In this document: positions 63,308 through 64,000 of the stretch, piece by piece | How the letters are laid out: every line of letters begins with the position of its first letter | Numbering within the stretch: the first letter of the stretch is position 1 | Made by a program: the position numbers and the translations under genes | Assembly (NCBI GenBank): GCA_965242615.1 | Contig: CBDESR010000005.1 | Coordinates: 1,612,001-1,676,000 of the forward strand | Length of the DNA stretch: 64,000 nt | Reading direction: 5' to 3' | DNA from: CBDBCU01 sp965242615 | Lineage (GTDB): Bacteria > Chloroflexota > Dehalococcoidia > Lucifugimonadales > UBA3495 | The notes under the pieces: generated by a model | Databases searched by the model: none | What the model saw: the letters and a program-made list of their open reading frames with translations, nothing else | Told to the model about the DNA's origin: nothing

Positions 63308-64000
63308 CTACCCCCAATAGGGCCGCAGCCCCCGCCGCCGCCGGCGCAGCAGCCAATAAGCCAGCGCCGCCAACAACAGCAACAGCAGCAATAACACCGG
63401 CAGGACAACCACAGCCCCATTGTCGCCGAAAGACTCCTCCAACAGCGGCGGCGATTCCGGCTCTGCCGTTGGGGTTGGCTCCGGAGCCGGCGTGGGCCGC
63501 GGCGTGGCGGTCGGAACAGCGGCGGCCGCCGCAACCGGCCGCGGCCGCAAAGTAGGCGTCGGCGCCATTCCCAAGCGCGGCGGCAGCATCGTCGGCGTGG
63601 GCGTTGGGGTCGGAGTTGCCGTCGGTGTTGGCGTGGGCGTAGCTGTGGGCGTAGCTGTGGGCGTTGGCAACGGCGTGGGCGTGGGCCGCGGCGTTGGAGT
63701 TGGCGCAGCGGTAGGGGTGGGCGTGGGCGTGGGAACCGGAGTGGGTGTCGCCGTTGCGGTCGGCCGCGTCTCCGGCTCCGGGGCGGCAGTGGGCGTCGGA
63801 GTCGGGGTCAGCGTGGGGGTTGGCGTAGGCGTGCCGGCGGCCGCCGCATCCGGAGTCAGTATAACCGTCGGCGTAACCGTGGGTATAATCACCTCCGGCG
63901 ATTCATAGTCCCGGGTAGCCGTCGGTGTCGGCGTAGCGGTCCGCCGCCGGCGCGTTGGCGTGGGTGTCGGCGGCGACTCCTGGCGTATCGGCCGATCGAC
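63308..64000 (-). CDS. Thr/Pro-rich stalk protein with a C-terminal membrane anchor (5' end outside window)
   Basis: The frame is open to the end of the window and ends at 63308. About 140 residues are almost pure T-P, A-T-P and P-T-x repeats (about 150-180 bases of TPTPTPT-type sequence per block). A short acidic stretch (PESPPLLEESFGDNG) follows, then a membrane helix VVVLPVLLLLLLLLAALAYW and a basic end LLRRRRRGLRPYWG. This is a typical cell-surface stalk with a C-terminal anchor (LPXTG-like spacing but no LPXTG). The N-terminal domain lies outside the window. Confidence 0.8.
   Translation of the reverse strand, partial: VDRPIRQESPPTPTPTRRRRTATPTPTATRDYESPEVIIPTVTPTVILTPDAAAAGTPTPTPTLTPTPTPTAAPEPETRPTATATPTPVPTPTPTPTAAPTPTPRPTPTPLPTPTATPTATPTPTPTATPTPTPTPTMLPPRLGMAPTPTLRPRPVAAAAAVPTATPRPTPAPEPTPTAEPESPPLLEESFGDNGAVVVLPVLLLLLLLLAALAYWLLRRRRRGLRPYWG

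Noticed and set aside
63420..63908. Gly/Val-rich plus-strand frame of 162 codons
   Set aside because: It is the complement of Thr/Pro repeat DNA. The minus frame has a sensible stalk, membrane helix and basic end, while the plus frame is pure VGVG repeats.

Overview
This 64 kb window is GC-rich and densely coding. It reads as a chromosomal segment of an uncultured bacterium, most likely a Chloroflexota member (SAR202/Dehalococcoidia-like). That placement is inferred from four luciferase-like (F420/flavin) oxidoreductases, a flavin-dependent acyl-CoA-dehydrogenase-like monooxygenase, fenitrothion-hydrolase-like and DUF1800 proteins, and promoters lying almost on top of start codons. No rRNA is present. 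Housekeeping anchors are lepA, galU, proS, ispG, serA, tRNA-Lys(CTT) and tRNA-Leu(TAG).

Layout. 1-5.7 kb: a luciferase-like oxidoreductase gene split by an IS6/IS240-like element with a perfect 8-bp target duplication, a stand-alone HsdR-N-like nuclease, HigBA, an intact luciferase-like oxidoreductase and a phosphoesterase. 5.7-13.2 kb: two tRNAs, an OppD/OppF-type ATPase pair, lepA and galU. 13.3-15.2 kb: a four-gene set with a DUF3467 protein, two duplicated retropepsin-like proteases and an unknown protein. 15.2-23.7 kb: RDD protein, proS, a FitAB-type toxin-antitoxin pair, ispG, a collapsed IS1 element, a PIG-L deacetylase, a lipoprotein metalloprotease and an aldehyde dehydrogenase. 23.8-27.4 kb: a second IS6/IS240-like element carrying a ParB-DNA methyltransferase and a PD-(D/E)XK-like ORF, inserted with a perfect 8-bp duplication into a Cys-rich gene. 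28-47.7 kb: a Gal80-like oxidoreductase, a 13-repeat TPR protein, membrane/coiled-coil paralogue families, oxidoreductases, serA, a decayed subtilase, a PIN toxin-antitoxin pair, a GT-C membrane glycosyltransferase, three tandem DUF1640 genes, a frameshifted IS982-type element and an M50 protease. 47.8-64 kb: a complete MITE, metabolic enzymes, an SGNH-like gene interrupted at a C12 tract, a FedA-like membrane protein, a nitrilase, a sigma4/HARE-HTH-like regulator, an NHL propeller, DUF1800, a NYN protein, a CDGSH protein and a Thr/Pro stalk protein running off the end.

The strongest signal is the pair of IS6/IS240-like elements. They have homologous transposases and 25-bp terminal repeats, and both boundaries of each were confirmed by target duplications. 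Behind the transposase they carry entirely different cargo: a 49-codon basic ORF in one, and a ParB-methyltransferase plus nuclease-like ORF in the other. Other points to follow up are a possible poly-C phase switch in the SGNH-like gene, an undescribed C-terminal module shared by that protein and the GT-C glycosyltransferase, and a five-copy MITE family.
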